The notes under the pieces are model-generated. The model had not been told where the DNA came from, ran no database searches, and was given only the letters and a program-made list of their open reading frames with translations. Shown here one piece after another: positions 1 to 5,418 of a DNA stretch of 5,619 bases. How positions within the stretch are numbered: position 1 is the first letter of the stretch; each line of letters starts with the position of its first letter. The stretch spans positions 1 to 5,619 of the forward strand of contig JAITJK010000262.1 in the NCBI GenBank assembly GCA_031278935.1, written 5' to 3'. The translations under genes were made by a program, and so were the position numbers. Source of the DNA: Spirochaetaceae bacterium. Lineage in GTDB: Bacteria > Spirochaetota > Spirochaetia > Treponematales > Breznakiellaceae.

Positions 1-357
1 CTTAAAGTTGAGCGCAGCCGCTTCAGCGTTGAACGGCTCGCCGTCCGTAAACGTTACGTCCTTTCGCAGATGGAAGGTGTAAACCAGTCCGTCCGGCGAA
101 ATGTCCCAGCTTTCGGCTAGCGCCGGCCCTATCGTGCCGTCATCGTTCAGCTTGACCAGCGCTTCGTACAGCATCACCTGCGCGAACATAGCGTTTGGCG
201 AATACAGGTGCGGGTTGAGGGGCCCCACGTTGCCTGGATAGGAATAAACGATTGTATCCGCGGCCTTTTTCGCTGGTTTGCTGCAAGAAAACGCCGTTAC
301 CGCGCACAGAACAGCGGCTAGAACGACCGCTCCCGGTTTTAGAATGTGATGTTTCAT
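1..357 (-). CDS. nikA: Nickel/peptide ABC transporter substrate-binding lipoprotein, NikA-like (N-terminal part; cut by window edge)
   Basis: The minus-strand frame from ATG at 357 to base 1 encodes 119 residues with no stop. Residues 1-24 form a lipoprotein signal peptide: basic start (MKHH..K7), hydrophobic core about 9-23, then Ala-Phe-Ser before Cys25. That is a relaxed lipobox of the kind spirochaetes tolerate, so the mature protein is probably a lipid-anchored periplasmic binding protein. The mature N-terminus (about 43-69, starting NVGPLNPHLYSPN) closely resembles E. coli NikA as I remember it. It continues with the family 5 solute-binding pattern LAESW / SPDG..YTFHLRKDVTF.DGEPF (80-109). 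The family delivers nickel (free or chelated), dipeptides or oligopeptides to a DppBCDF/NikBCDE-type permease; those genes would lie beyond the left edge. The nickel-contacting histidine of E. coli NikA is in the missing C-terminal part, so specificity is inferred from N-terminal similarity only. A good Shine-Dalgarno sequence supports the start. Confidence 0.88.
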   Translation of the reverse strand, partial: MKHHILKPGAVVLAAVLCAVTAFSCSKPAKKAADTIVYSYPGNVGPLNPHLYSPNAMFAQVMLYEALVKLNDDGTIGPALAESWDISPDGLVYTFHLRKDVTFTDGEPFNAEAAALNFK

Positions 358-363
358 AAGAAA

Positions 364-368
364 CCTCC
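364..368 (-). promoter_or_regulatory. Ribosome-binding site of the NikA-like gene
   Basis: GGAGG on the minus strand lies six bases upstream of the ATG at 357-355. It fixes the start codon and the lipoprotein signal peptide. Confidence 0.85.
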
Positions 369-372
369 AAAA

Positions 373-387
373 ACCCTGCTACAGGGT
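373..387. repeat. Perfect 6-bp inverted repeat in the leader of the NikA-like gene
   Basis: ACCCTG (373-378), three bases, CAGGGT (382-387) is a perfect palindrome, four bases upstream of the NikA-like Shine-Dalgarno on the coding strand. It could be a repressor half-site pair or an RNA hairpin next to the ribosome-binding site. Its role is inferred from position alone. Confidence 0.4.
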
Positions 388-403
388 AAATTTACGGCCC
401 ATA

Positions 404-439
404 ATTTTAACAAGCCTACCTTTCATAGGTTTTTGAAAG
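404..439 (-). promoter_or_regulatory. Possible promoter/operator of the NikA-like gene
   Basis: On the minus strand TAAAAT (409 to 404) matches the TATAAT -10 consensus at five of six positions. No good -35 box is seen at 16-18 bases. Instead the -35 area holds an inverted repeat, CTTTCA (420-425) and TGAAAG (434-439), with an eight-base spacer. A weak promoter dependent on a bound activator, or one blocked by a repressor, would fit. The assignment is tentative because AT-rich six-base matches occur by chance. Confidence 0.25.
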
Positions 440-647
440 TTCTCTTTCAGGCGCGGACTTCATACCCGCGTTGTTTCCACACCTTACCGTTTTGAACAAA
501 AAATGTCAACGCCCCTCCTTAGCAGGAACGGCGCAGCCGGTTGTCTGTTTGGCTCTCCTGAAGGGTTGTACCACGATGGAACGGCCAGATGTACGATAGA
601 ACATAGCATTTCTGAAGAAATCCTGAGAAAACTACGCGCCCAAACGA

Positions 648-667
648 CCCTGCCCAAAGGCGCAGGG
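648..667. repeat. GC-rich hairpin upstream of rsmI promoter
   Basis: CCCTGC (648-653) pairs with GCAGGG (662-667). Two further C-G pairs (654-655 with 659-660) can form inside if C661 bulges out. No T-tract follows on either strand, so it is not a typical intrinsic terminator. It lies immediately upstream of the candidate rsmI promoter. Confidence 0.35.
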
Positions 668-671
668 CCCC

Positions 672-701
672 TTAACACGTCAGCTGAGGAAAGGCTATAC
701 T
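672..701 (+). promoter_or_regulatory. Candidate sigma70-type promoter of rsmI
   Basis: TTAACA (672-677, five of six matches to TTGACA), an 18-base spacer and TATACT (696-701, five of six matches to TATAAT) make a strong predicted housekeeping promoter. With the usual six to eight bases from the -10 box to the start point, transcription would begin at about 707-709. The rsmI GTG is at 709, so the message would be leaderless or nearly so. Confidence 0.5.
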
Positions 702-708
702 GACCTCC

Positions 709-1389
709 GTGGCCATATTGTATGTTATTGGTACGCCCATAGGAAACTTGGGGGATATGAGTTACCGGGCGGTGGAGACCCTCAAGACCTTAGACCTGCT
801 CGCTTGTGAGGATACCCGAAGGACCCTCAAGTTGTTGAATCATTTTGGTATCCGACTCTCATTGCTTTCCTGCCGGGCCCAGAACGAAGCCGGGGCTGCG
901 GAGAGGGTCGCCGCTGCCTTGAACGAGGGGAAAACCGTGGGATATGCCAGCGATGCAGGCACTCCGGCCCTAAGCGATCCCGGCGCGGTCCTGGTCCGGC
1001 GGGTGGTACAGGCTGGCCATGAGGTCATCCCCCTGCCAGGGGCTTCAGCGTTTGCCACGCTAGTAAGCGTTTGCGGGGGGAGGGATAAGAGCGTTTGTTT
1101 CGAGGGTTTTCTTTCTCCCAAGGCAGGCCGCCGCCGATCCCGACTCAGGGAACTTTTAGCGCAGGATACGGCCTTTGTTCTCTATGAATCCCCCTTTAGA
1201 ATTCTTAAGCTTTTAGAAGATCTAACCGAATTTGATAAAGATCGGTATGTTTGTGTGGGAAGAGAGATGACAAAACTGCATGAAGCATACCTACGCGGCT
1301 CGGCTGAGGAGGTTCGGTCTCAAATAATAGAAAAAAATGAACTTCGCGGCGAGTTTTCGGTCTTTGTATCTGGAAACAGGACCCATTAA
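709..1389 (+). CDS. rsmI: 16S rRNA (cytidine(1402)-2'-O)-methyltransferase RsmI, short form
   Basis: The 226-residue product belongs to the tetrapyrrole-methylase-fold family YraL/RsmI, which 2'-O-methylates C1402 of 16S rRNA in the decoding centre using S-adenosylmethionine. Visible motifs are the glycine-rich N-terminus LYVIGTPIGNLGD (4-16), CEDTRRT (33-39), SDAGTPALSDPG (81-92), the PLPGASA loop (108-114), FEGF (131-134), YESPFRI and VGREMTKLHE. The start is GTG 709; the next upstream in-frame stop is at 685. No Shine-Dalgarno lies at normal distance: a GAGGAAAGG run (686-694) ends 14 bases upstream and would better suit a CTG at 700. Two oddities stand out. The protein ends about 60 residues earlier than the roughly 286-residue E. 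coli protein, lacking the C-terminal helical tail. Also, the usual His-x-His-Asn motif after residue 50 reads C-R-A-Q-N (55-59). Only 54 bases separate it from flgM. Confidence 0.92.
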   Translation: MAILYVIGTPIGNLGDMSYRAVETLKTLDLLACEDTRRTLKLLNHFGIRLSLLSCRAQNEAGAAERVAAALNEGKTVGYASDAGTPALSDPGAVLVRRVVQAGHEVIPLPGASAFATLVSVCGGRDKSVCFEGFLSPKAGRRRSRLRELLAQDTAFVLYESPFRILKLLEDLTEFDKDRYVCVGREMTKLHEAYLRGSAEEVRSQIIEKNELRGEFSVFVSGNRTH

Positions 1390-1393
1390 GGTA

Positions 1394-1421
1394 TAAACTA
1401 TTGATGGGCGCAAGTCGATAT
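1394..1421 (+). promoter_or_regulatory. Candidate sigma28 (FliA) flagellar promoter of flgM
   Basis: TAAACTAT (1394-1401), a 12-base spacer and GTCGATAT (1414-1421) resemble the enterobacterial FliA consensus TAAAGTTT-N11-GCCGATAA, with six of eight matches in each box. The spacer is one base longer. Predicted initiation is at about 1428, giving a leader of some 16 bases that just includes the ribosome-binding region. FlgM is the inhibitor of sigma28, so a sigma28 promoter here fits the known feedback circuit. Confidence 0.45.
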
Positions 1422-1443
1422 TGTAAAGAGGTAGGGTAAGCGT

Positions 1444-1725
1444 ATGATGATTGATAGGATAGGCTCGATAAACCCCGTTGCATCTAGCAGATATGACCGG
1501 AATAATCAGACGAATCGAATCGCACAAACCGATTCCATCAGCCTTTCACCGGAAGCGGTGGAACGCAGTGAGTTGTACCGGGCCCATGAACTGGTAGCGG
1601 CGGCATCTGATGTGCGGGCGGATCGTATCGCGGAGCTTAAACAAAAGATAGCCGATCCGTCATATATAACTGACACCATTGTCCAGGCTACGGCGGATAA
1701 CATAATAGAGGCTTTGGGTTTGTAG
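1444..1725 (+). CDS. flgM: Negative regulator of flagellin synthesis FlgM (anti-sigma28 factor)
   Basis: The 93-residue product matches FlgM in length and layout. A flexible polar N-terminus (about 1-30, rich in Asn, Arg and Gln) is followed by the D-S-I-S-L-S-P-E-A-V-E segment (30-40). The C-terminal sigma-binding helices contain VRADRIAELKQKI (57-69), which is the family signature. FlgM binds sigma28 (FliA) in the cytoplasm until the hook-basal body is finished, then is exported through the flagellar type III apparatus. It thereby times late flagellar genes, including filament genes, which in spirochaetes are periplasmic. ATG 1444 is followed at once by a second ATG at 1447. A GTAGGG run ending at 1436 gives seven bases to the first and ten to the second, so I keep the first. 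It is followed by an intrinsic terminator, so rsmI-flgM forms a short unit with an extra internal promoter. Confidence 0.9.
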   Translation: MMIDRIGSINPVASSRYDRNNQTNRIAQTDSISLSPEAVERSELYRAHELVAAASDVRADRIAELKQKIADPSYITDTIVQATADNIIEALGL

Positions 1726-1786
1726 CGGCTGGTTTTGTCCCTGAGTCGACCCTTTTATGAAGGTGCCGTTCAGGTATGGGCGTGAG

Positions 1787-1814
1787 AGGTGGAATGGCAA
1801 CTTCCACCTTTTTT
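1787..1814 (+). terminator. Intrinsic terminator after flgM
   Basis: AGGTGGAA (1787-1794) pairs perfectly with TTCCACCT (1802-1809) across a seven-base loop. Six consecutive T residues run from 1809 to 1814. The hairpin is 62 bases after the flgM stop and ends the rsmI-flgM transcript. It overlaps the upstream extension of the next reading frame (GTG at 1789), which argues against that GTG as a start. Confidence 0.88.
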
Positions 1815-1845
1815 ATTGGTTGCCGATTATCTTGTTTCATACATC

Positions 1846-2748
1846 ATGATACCTCTGCATAAACTAGAAAAAATCCCTCCTTCTCTAAGACTACGGAAAA
1901 TAGCAAAGATTCTAGGGGAAGCGGAATACCGACTGAGTTTAGGTCTGGAGCTTTCCGCTGAAGATTCCGGGTATCTCTCGGCTATCCTGGGGCTCCTTAG
2001 CGGCTATTCCGGTTTTACCCCGGAGATTACCCAGGCCCTCACCGCTGCGTGGCGGACTTTCACCGTCGACTCGCCCCTTTCGCAGCACGAAGCGATCCGT
2101 GTGCTCAATGGAAGCCGGCATCTGTTGCTTGCCCAAACCGGCAAGGCTCCTGCGGACTGGGACTTTATCGATCATACCGGCGCGCTTGACCCGGCAAAAC
2201 GGCGCTGTTTTCCCGGTATGCGCGTCTACCTGGAAGATATTCGTTCTCCCTTCAACGTCGGGTCCATATTCCGGAGTGCCGAATCTTTTGGAGTGGAAAA
2301 GATCCTCCTCTCCCCGTGGTGTGCAGATCCCCAGCATCCCCGGGCGACGCGGACCGCTATGGGCTGTGTCTCGGTGGTGGCTTGGGAGCGCCTCGCCTCG
2401 GGACAAGCACTCTCCCAAGTTTTGTCAGGCCCCTGTTTTGCTCTGGAAACCGGCGGAACCGCCCTGGAAGATTTTCCCTTCCCCCTTGAGGGTACCTTGA
2501 TCCTGGGCTCAGAAGAACTCGGCGTAAGCCCCCAGGCCCTGGCTGCGGCGGATGCCTCCCTGGGCCGTGTCTCCATTCCCACCTATGGCGCCAAGGGATC
2601 GCTCAACGCCTCCGTAGCCCTAGGCATCGCCCTCCACTCCTGGCACCTACGGCGAGGATCCCTCATTTCGCCATCTGGTAGGGCGGGCATTGAATACCTT
2701 TCGACCCTTAAGCTACAATACCGTGAGTTCGATAGGAAGAGGGTCTGA
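1846..2748 (+). CDS. TrmH/SpoU-family RNA 2'-O-methyltransferase with unusual N-terminal half
   Basis: From ATG 1846 the product is 300 residues. The C-terminal half (about 125-268) is a SPOUT/SpoU methyltransferase, which transfers a methyl group from S-adenosylmethionine to a ribose 2'-OH of tRNA or rRNA. Motif 1 is NVGSIFRSAESFG (137-149, catalytic-type Arg143), motif 2 is LILGSEELGVS (218-228), and motif 3 is SIPTYGAKGSLNASVA (243-258), forming the knotted cofactor site. Residues 1-120 are helix-rich and not a substrate-binding domain I recognise. A basic tail (269-300) follows the fold. The substrate (tRNA-Gm18, 23S rRNA or other) cannot be decided from motifs. The open frame extends upstream to GTG 1789, inside the terminator hairpin, so I prefer 1846. 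Neither 1846 nor the in-frame TTG 1816 has a Shine-Dalgarno. The last 60 bases also carry a candidate purD promoter. Confidence 0.85.
   Translation: MIPLHKLEKIPPSLRLRKIAKILGEAEYRLSLGLELSAEDSGYLSAILGLLSGYSGFTPEITQALTAAWRTFTVDSPLSQHEAIRVLNGSRHLLLAQTGKAPADWDFIDHTGALDPAKRRCFPGMRVYLEDIRSPFNVGSIFRSAESFGVEKILLSPWCADPQHPRATRTAMGCVSVVAWERLASGQALSQVLSGPCFALETGGTALEDFPFPLEGTLILGSEELGVSPQALAAADASLGRVSIPTYGAKGSLNASVALGIALHSWHLRRGSLISPSGRAGIEYLSTLKLQYREFDRKRV
2690..2719 (+). promoter_or_regulatory. Candidate promoter for purD inside the end of the methyltransferase gene
   Basis: TTGAAT (2690-2695), an 18-base spacer and TACAAT (2714-2719, five of six to TATAAT) form a plausible sigma70 promoter. Initiation would be at about 2726, giving a leader of roughly 100 bases before purD that contains the hairpin at 2782-2809. 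Confidence 0.4.
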
Positions 2749-2781
2749 CCCCCTCATCGCCCTGGTTCCAAGTGGCAGAGA

Positions 2782-2809
2782 CCTGAGATGGGGCATTAAA
2801 CCCCTCAGG
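2782..2809 (+). promoter_or_regulatory. Hairpin in the purD leader, next to its ribosome-binding site
   Basis: CCTGAG (2782-2787) pairs with CTCAGG (2804-2809). Inside, GGG (2790-2792) can pair with CCC (2801-2803) after a two-base bulge. No T-tract follows, so it is not an intrinsic terminator. It ends six bases before the purD Shine-Dalgarno (GGAGG, 2816-2820) and could affect ribosome access or mRNA stability. It does not match a riboswitch I know. Confidence 0.4.
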
Positions 2810-2825
2810 GGGGGCGGAGGATTGT

Positions 2826-4157
2826 ATGAAAGTATTAGTTGTTGGTTCTGGTGGGCGGGAACATGCCTTGGCGTGGAAAGTGGCTCAGTCAGAGCGGGTC
2901 CAGCGGGTATATGTGGCCCCGGGAAACGGGGGAACCGCCGGAGAGGCAAAATGCGAAAACGTAAGACTTTCCGGCTCGGTTCTTTCCGCCGAAAGCCAGG
3001 AGGCTCTTTGCGCTTTTGCCGGGAAAGTGGGCATTGATCTTACGGTAGTAGGCCCCGAGGCGCCCTTGACCCAGGGCATGGTTGACCGGTTCCGCGCCAA
3101 GGGCTTGGCCATTGTGGGACCAGATGCTCAGGCCGCCCGCTTAGAGGGCAGCAAGGTCTGGGCAAAGGCTTTTATGGAAACCTACGGAGTCCGTACCGCC
3201 CGGAGTAGGAGCTTCGCGGAGTATGCTCAGGCGCAGGACTATGCGGTGGAGCATTTTAAGCGGACGAAGCAAGCCCTGGTCATCAAGGCGGACGGCCTCG
3301 CCGGGGGCAAAGGGGTATGTATCGCCGAGCAGTATGCCGAGGCAGAGGCGAGCCTTCGCGCCTTTATGCAGGAGGGCAGCCTGGGAACTGCCGGGAAGAC
3401 CGTGGTATTGGAGGAATTTCTTGTAGGCCAGGAGGTATCGGTCTTGGCAGCGGTAAGCGTGGCTCCGGGCCGCCGAGGAAGCATCCTGCCCTTTATGGCC
3501 GCCCGGGATCATAAGCGCCGGTTTGCAGGTGGCCTGGGGCCAAACACTGGAGGCATGGGGGCCGTTGCGCCGGCCCCAGGATTTTCCCCAGCAGCTGCCC
3601 AGGACTTTCACCGTGCTATCTTGGAGCCCACTCTCAGGGGCATGGAACAGGAGGGCCTGGATTATCGGGGCTTCATCTTCTTTGGGCTCATGGTGCAGGA
3701 TACGAGCTGTTTTCTCCTGGAATACAATGTACGCCTGGGAGACCCGGAAACCCAGGCTTTGGTTCCCTTGATGGATTTCGATCTGACCGAACTCGGCGAG
3801 GCCATTCTCGCGGGAAACCTCCAAGATTGTTCCCTCCGCTGGAAAGCGGGAGTGGTCTGCGCCCCGGTGGCGGTAGTTGAGGGATACCCCGGCCCGTACC
3901 AAACCGGGCATCCCATCACGGTGAGGCAGGACCTCCTCTCCTCAACTGGGGCGCTGCTCTTCATGGCCGGCGCGGAACAAGAGCGTCGGGAAAACCAGAC
4001 CAGGCTGTGCACGGCAGGTGGCAGGGTTTTAAGCGTATCCGCTTGGGGGAAGGATATGGAAGCGGCCCGGGACCGGGCATACCGAAGCATGAAGGCCATC
4101 AGTTTTGAGGGAATGGCCTTTAGAGAGGACATAGGCTGTGGGTCCGGCCATCCATGA
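2826..4157 (+). CDS. purD: Phosphoribosylamine-glycine ligase (GARS)
   Basis: PurD catalyses the second step of de novo purine synthesis: 5-phosphoribosylamine + glycine + ATP to glycinamide ribonucleotide, in the cytosol. At 443 residues it is close to the usual 420-430. The N-domain begins with the invariant VVGSGGREHALAWK (5-18) and a VGPEAPL motif. The ATP-grasp lid/ATP site is VIKADGLAGGKGV (152-164), followed by VLEEFLVGQEVS. DHKR (228-231) and GPNTGGMGA (238-246) are the PurD-specific signatures. EYNVRLGDPETQ (299-310) supplies the metal-binding Glu299 and Asn301. The C-domain (about 345-435) carries PVAVVEGYPGPY and a GGRVLSVSAWG strand. GGAGG at 2816-2820, five bases before the ATG, fixes the start. 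It is a stand-alone ligase, not the eukaryotic PurD-PurM-PurN fusion, and no other purine gene is in the window. Its last four bases overlap the next gene. Confidence 0.97.
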   Translation: MKVLVVGSGGREHALAWKVAQSERVQRVYVAPGNGGTAGEAKCENVRLSGSVLSAESQEALCAFAGKVGIDLTVVGPEAPLTQGMVDRFRAKGLAIVGPDAQAARLEGSKVWAKAFMETYGVRTARSRSFAEYAQAQDYAVEHFKRTKQALVIKADGLAGGKGVCIAEQYAEAEASLRAFMQEGSLGTAGKTVVLEEFLVGQEVSVLAAVSVAPGRRGSILPFMAARDHKRRFAGGLGPNTGGMGAVAPAPGFSPAAAQDFHRAILEPTLRGMEQEGLDYRGFIFFGLMVQDTSCFLLEYNVRLGDPETQALVPLMDFDLTELGEAILAGNLQDCSLRWKAGVVCAPVAVVEGYPGPYQTGHPITVRQDLLSSTGALLFMAGAEQERRENQTRLCTAGGRVLSVSAWGKDMEAARDRAYRSMKAISFEGMAFREDIGCGSGHP

Positions 4158-5338
4158 CCATGCAACTCTGGTATGGACTGTTCCGAGGGACCTTTGCGGT
4201 GGTCTTTATCGGCGTCCAGATTGCCCTGATGATCGGGCTTTTCGTAATATGGCGGAAAGATCGGATCGGCAGGGCGGGATTGGTCCCCCATGGCCTGGCT
4301 GAGGAGGAACTTCCCCGGGTTTCGGTGATTATTCCGGTGCATAACGAACAGGAGGAGTTGCCGTATCTGCTTCAGAGTCTGGCGGTACAGGAGTATCCCC
4401 AGGCGGAGTTTATCTTTATTGATGATCGATCCTCCGATGCAAGTCCAGAACTGCTGGGAGACTTTGCGGGGATCTTTCCCGATGGCAGGGTGCGAGTTAT
4501 CACTCTAAGGGAGAACCCTGGGCCTAACTGTAAGCAGTACGCCTTAGGAAAGGGCATTGCTGTGGCTTCAGGGGATTTTTTTCTTTTCACCGATGCGGAC
4601 TGCCAGGTGCCGCCTACCTGGATCCGTTCCATGACGGCCCGTATGAGGGACCCCCAGGTGGGGCTTACCATAGGGCCGGTGTTTAAGGCGTTCCCGAGAC
4701 GGGGGTTTTTGTACCACTATCAGTGCTTCGATCACGCGGTGAGGTATATGTATCTGGCGGGCTCCACGGGCCTCGGCGCAGCGGGCGGGGGCTTCGGCAA
4801 TAACCTGATTCTGAGGGAGGAAGCGTTGCGATTTATTGGGGGATATACGGCAGTGCCGGTTTCTCTCACCGAGGATGCGGCCCTCATTGCCCGACTCCGA
4901 GAGGGCTCTCCCTATCAGATTCGTGCCGCCCTAGGCCGGGATGTGTTTGTAATGACCGGAACGGAACATACCTGGAGGGATTTTACGAACCAGGCCTTGC
5001 GATGGAACAACGGGGGCTTATTCAGCACGGATCCGGCTACGGGGTATCATTTCCGGTTCCTGATGATTACTATCTCCCTGGGGATTCTGGGCTTGTTCCT
5101 GCTGCCGGTGCTGCCTTCCTTGTGGCCTTTGAGTGGGGCGGTATTGTTTTCGATGCTTATGAACACCCTGGCTACCCTGGGACTTTTTGGCTCTGCCCTG
5201 CCGCCCAGGGACTTGCTCTACCTCATACACCTGGTCTTTACGCCCTTGTATTTTACGATTCTCACCATCCTCGGCTTTTGCCGGTTCAAGGTTATCTGGA
5301 AACCCCGCAGGGGGCGGAGCGGGACTGAAGGGCCATAA
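4154..5338 (+). CDS. Membrane-anchored family 2 glycosyltransferase
   Basis: The 394-residue product is a processive-type GT2 enzyme. One N-terminal membrane helix (about 12-33) precedes a cytosolic GT-A domain: VSVIIPVHNEQEELPYLLQSL (56-76), IDDRSSDAS (89-97, nucleotide site), FTDADCQVP (145-153, the DxD metal motif), a Gly-rich acceptor loop near 203-217, TEDAAL (239-244, catalytic-base region) and QALRW (280-284, Q-x-x-R-W). Two to four hydrophobic segments follow (about 301-322, 325-348, 353-376) and the C-terminus is basic. The family uses a nucleotide sugar to build envelope polysaccharide or to glycosylate lipids; the substrate cannot be read from the sequence. Its ATG overlaps the purD stop (ATGA, 4154-4157) with no Shine-Dalgarno at proper distance, which points to translational coupling. 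A second ATG, two codons on (4160), is an alternative start. Confidence 0.88.
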   Translation: MTMQLWYGLFRGTFAVVFIGVQIALMIGLFVIWRKDRIGRAGLVPHGLAEEELPRVSVIIPVHNEQEELPYLLQSLAVQEYPQAEFIFIDDRSSDASPELLGDFAGIFPDGRVRVITLRENPGPNCKQYALGKGIAVASGDFFLFTDADCQVPPTWIRSMTARMRDPQVGLTIGPVFKAFPRRGFLYHYQCFDHAVRYMYLAGSTGLGAAGGGFGNNLILREEALRFIGGYTAVPVSLTEDAALIARLREGSPYQIRAALGRDVFVMTGTEHTWRDFTNQALRWNNGGLFSTDPATGYHFRFLMITISLGILGLFLLPVLPSLWPLSGAVLFSMLMNTLATLGLFGSALPPRDLLYLIHLVFTPLYFTILTILGFCRFKVIWKPRRGRSGTEGP

Positions 5339-5418
5339 CCTGAAGCGAGGCGCGTCCCGTTTTCTAACCACCACGGCCAGCCTGGGACTACGTCTCCACG
5401 GCACCGGTGAGGGTCGAC

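Larger units (their letters stand above)
358..708. other. Divergent intergenic region between the NikA-like gene and rsmI
   Basis: These 351 bases separate two genes transcribed away from each other, so promoters for both should lie here. From left to right they hold the NikA-like ribosome-binding site, a six-base-arm palindrome in its leader (373-387), an inverted repeat beside a possible minus-strand -10 box (420-439), a GC-rich hairpin (648-667) and a good plus-strand promoter (672-701). A 66-codon plus-strand frame (503-703) crosses the right half. It has no ribosome-binding site and no recognisable family, so I do not call it a gene. I saw no tRNA, no recognisable riboswitch and no E. 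coli-type NikR box (GTATGA-N16-TCATAC). Confidence 0.6.

Noticed and set aside
140..370. 76-codon minus-strand frame over the start of the NikA-like gene
   Set aside because: It is a shifted frame of the lipoprotein gene. The in-register frame from 357 has the ribosome-binding site, the signal peptide and the family match.
648..667. Hairpin as an intrinsic terminator for either divergent side
   Set aside because: No T-tract on either strand and no gene end nearby; kept only as a structural repeat.
503..703. 66-codon plus-strand open frame ending six bases before rsmI
   Set aside because: No Shine-Dalgarno, no recognisable family or membrane/signal feature, and it runs over the GC-rich hairpin and the rsmI promoter. 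Its stop near the rsmI GTG could suggest coupling, but the promoter explains rsmI better.
1822..1829. GCCGATTA, close to the sigma28 -10 box, upstream of the methyltransferase
   Set aside because: No TAAA-type -35 box at the proper distance; that position lies in the 3' arm of the terminator.
1939..2418. 159-codon minus-strand frame opposite the SpoU methyltransferase
   Set aside because: Antisense shadow; the plus-strand frame carries all three SPOUT motifs.
3141..3911. 256-codon minus-strand frame opposite purD
   Set aside because: Antisense shadow of a GC-rich, clearly real purD; no family resemblance and no initiation signals.
5371..5402. Direct repeat CCACGGC (5371-5377 and 5396-5402)
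   Set aside because: Two seven-base copies in GC-rich sequence with no further unit; consistent with chance.
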